From positions 23,793 to 87,792 of the IMG/VR virus record IMGVR_UViG_3300008267_000013: 64,000 nucleotides of DNA; one strand, written 5' to 3'. The translations under genes and the position numbers were made by a program. The notes under the pieces were generated by a model, which worked only from the letters and a program-made list of their open reading frames with translations, did no database searches and was not told the DNA's origin. Origin of the DNA: a virus. Shown one piece after another: positions 63,655-64,000 of this stretch (position 1 is the stretch's first letter; every line of letters begins with the position of its first letter).

Positions 63655-64000
63655 TGAAGCAATATATAATTGAATCAGCATCAAAAGCGCAAAATTCTCA
63701 AAAAGAATTTACTCTTTTTAAAAGAATTACCGTACAGGTAACAGATCCACTACCAGATGGTATTAATTTAAAAAAAATATTAAAGGATGTAGAAAGAAAT
63801 ATTCCTGAACATGTAGTTTCTGATGTTGATTCGATTTATATTGGAAATTATAAAATGCTGCAAGACCGACAGGCTGATTCCATATATGTTAATGGATCAA
63901 TACTTATAACCAACAATCAGCCAAGCGAAATAGAATTATATAGTACTTTTATACACGAAATCGGACACGCAGCTACTGAAATAGCCAAAGATTTTATATA
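63654..64000 (+). CDS. Metallopeptidase-like protein, 3' truncated by window
   Basis: 115 codons visible, starting MKQYIIESASKAQ in a TAATG junction. STFIHEIGHAATE near the end is an HExxH zinc motif. The N-terminus is of the virion-type kind. Continues past the right edge. Confidence 0.65.
   Translation, partial: MKQYIIESASKAQNSQKEFTLFKRITVQVTDPLPDGINLKKILKDVERNIPEHVVSDVDSIYIGNYKMLQDRQADSIYVNGSILITNNQPSEIELYSTFIHEIGHAATEIAKDFI

Overview
The window looks like part of a large (jumbo-type) tailed bacteriophage genome, most likely from a phage of a Gram-negative bacterium. The phage assignment rests on dense, overlapping small genes, ThyX, dUTPase, a C-family DNA polymerase, a DnaQ exonuclease, PIN-PhoH, a GH19-type endolysin, many HNH endonucleases, phage-encoded tRNAs and acidic virion-type proteins with a shared K-x-x-L-x-x-x-I-x-E-E-L N-terminus. 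A lipobox protein and a Sec-signal protein suggest a Gram-negative host. No terminase, capsid or tail gene lies in the window. Neither the host nor the phage genus can be named from sequence alone.

Layout. (1) 1-26.5 kb, plus strand, AT-rich: thyX end, nucleotidyltransferase-like protein, DNA polymerase III alpha-like protein, cupin, cytidylyltransferase, dUTPase, sigma-region-4-like protein, acidic virion-type proteins, ClpP-like protease, GroEL, HSP20, HAD phosphatase, ATE1/GNAT-like protein and a lysis cassette. (2) 26.5-33.5 kb: an unassigned ~320-nt structured RNA with its own terminator, then about two dozen tandem small paralogous genes (core motif [VIP]GD[IVL], most ending in KVA) here called the GDI family. 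(3) 33.5-34.9 kb: a long non-coding convergent region with repeats. (4) 34.9-49.7 kb: mostly minus strand and visibly richer in GC. It holds a MoxR-type AAA+ ATPase with a VWA metallopeptidase-like partner, tRNA-Thr, tRNA-Arg, intron-containing tRNA-Leu and tRNA-Ile, and a pair of DUF1566-like genes whose 3' ends differ in the manner of diversity-generating retroelement variable repeats. Its transcription units are separated by about a dozen copies of a double-hairpin terminator/promoter cassette. (5) 49.7-64 kb, plus strand: virion-type proteins, HNH and DnaQ proteins, metallopeptidases, a second ClpP-like protease, a lipoprotein, tRNA-Gly, intron-containing tRNA-Asn, a SPOUT methyltransferase and PIN-PhoH.

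Themes. Three tRNA genes carry ~211-218-nt group I introns in the anticodon loop. Three HNH genes sit at the 3' end of a conserved gene (SPOUT methyltransferase, phoH, an SH3-tailed gene), and the displaced old 3' end of the host gene is still recognisable on the far side of each insert. Promoters are of sigma-70 type with 17-bp spacers. Many have the -35 box inside the last codons of the preceding gene, and at least five start transcripts essentially at the ATG (leaderless). The GDI gene array is the strongest candidate for an undescribed system; its function cannot be told from sequence.
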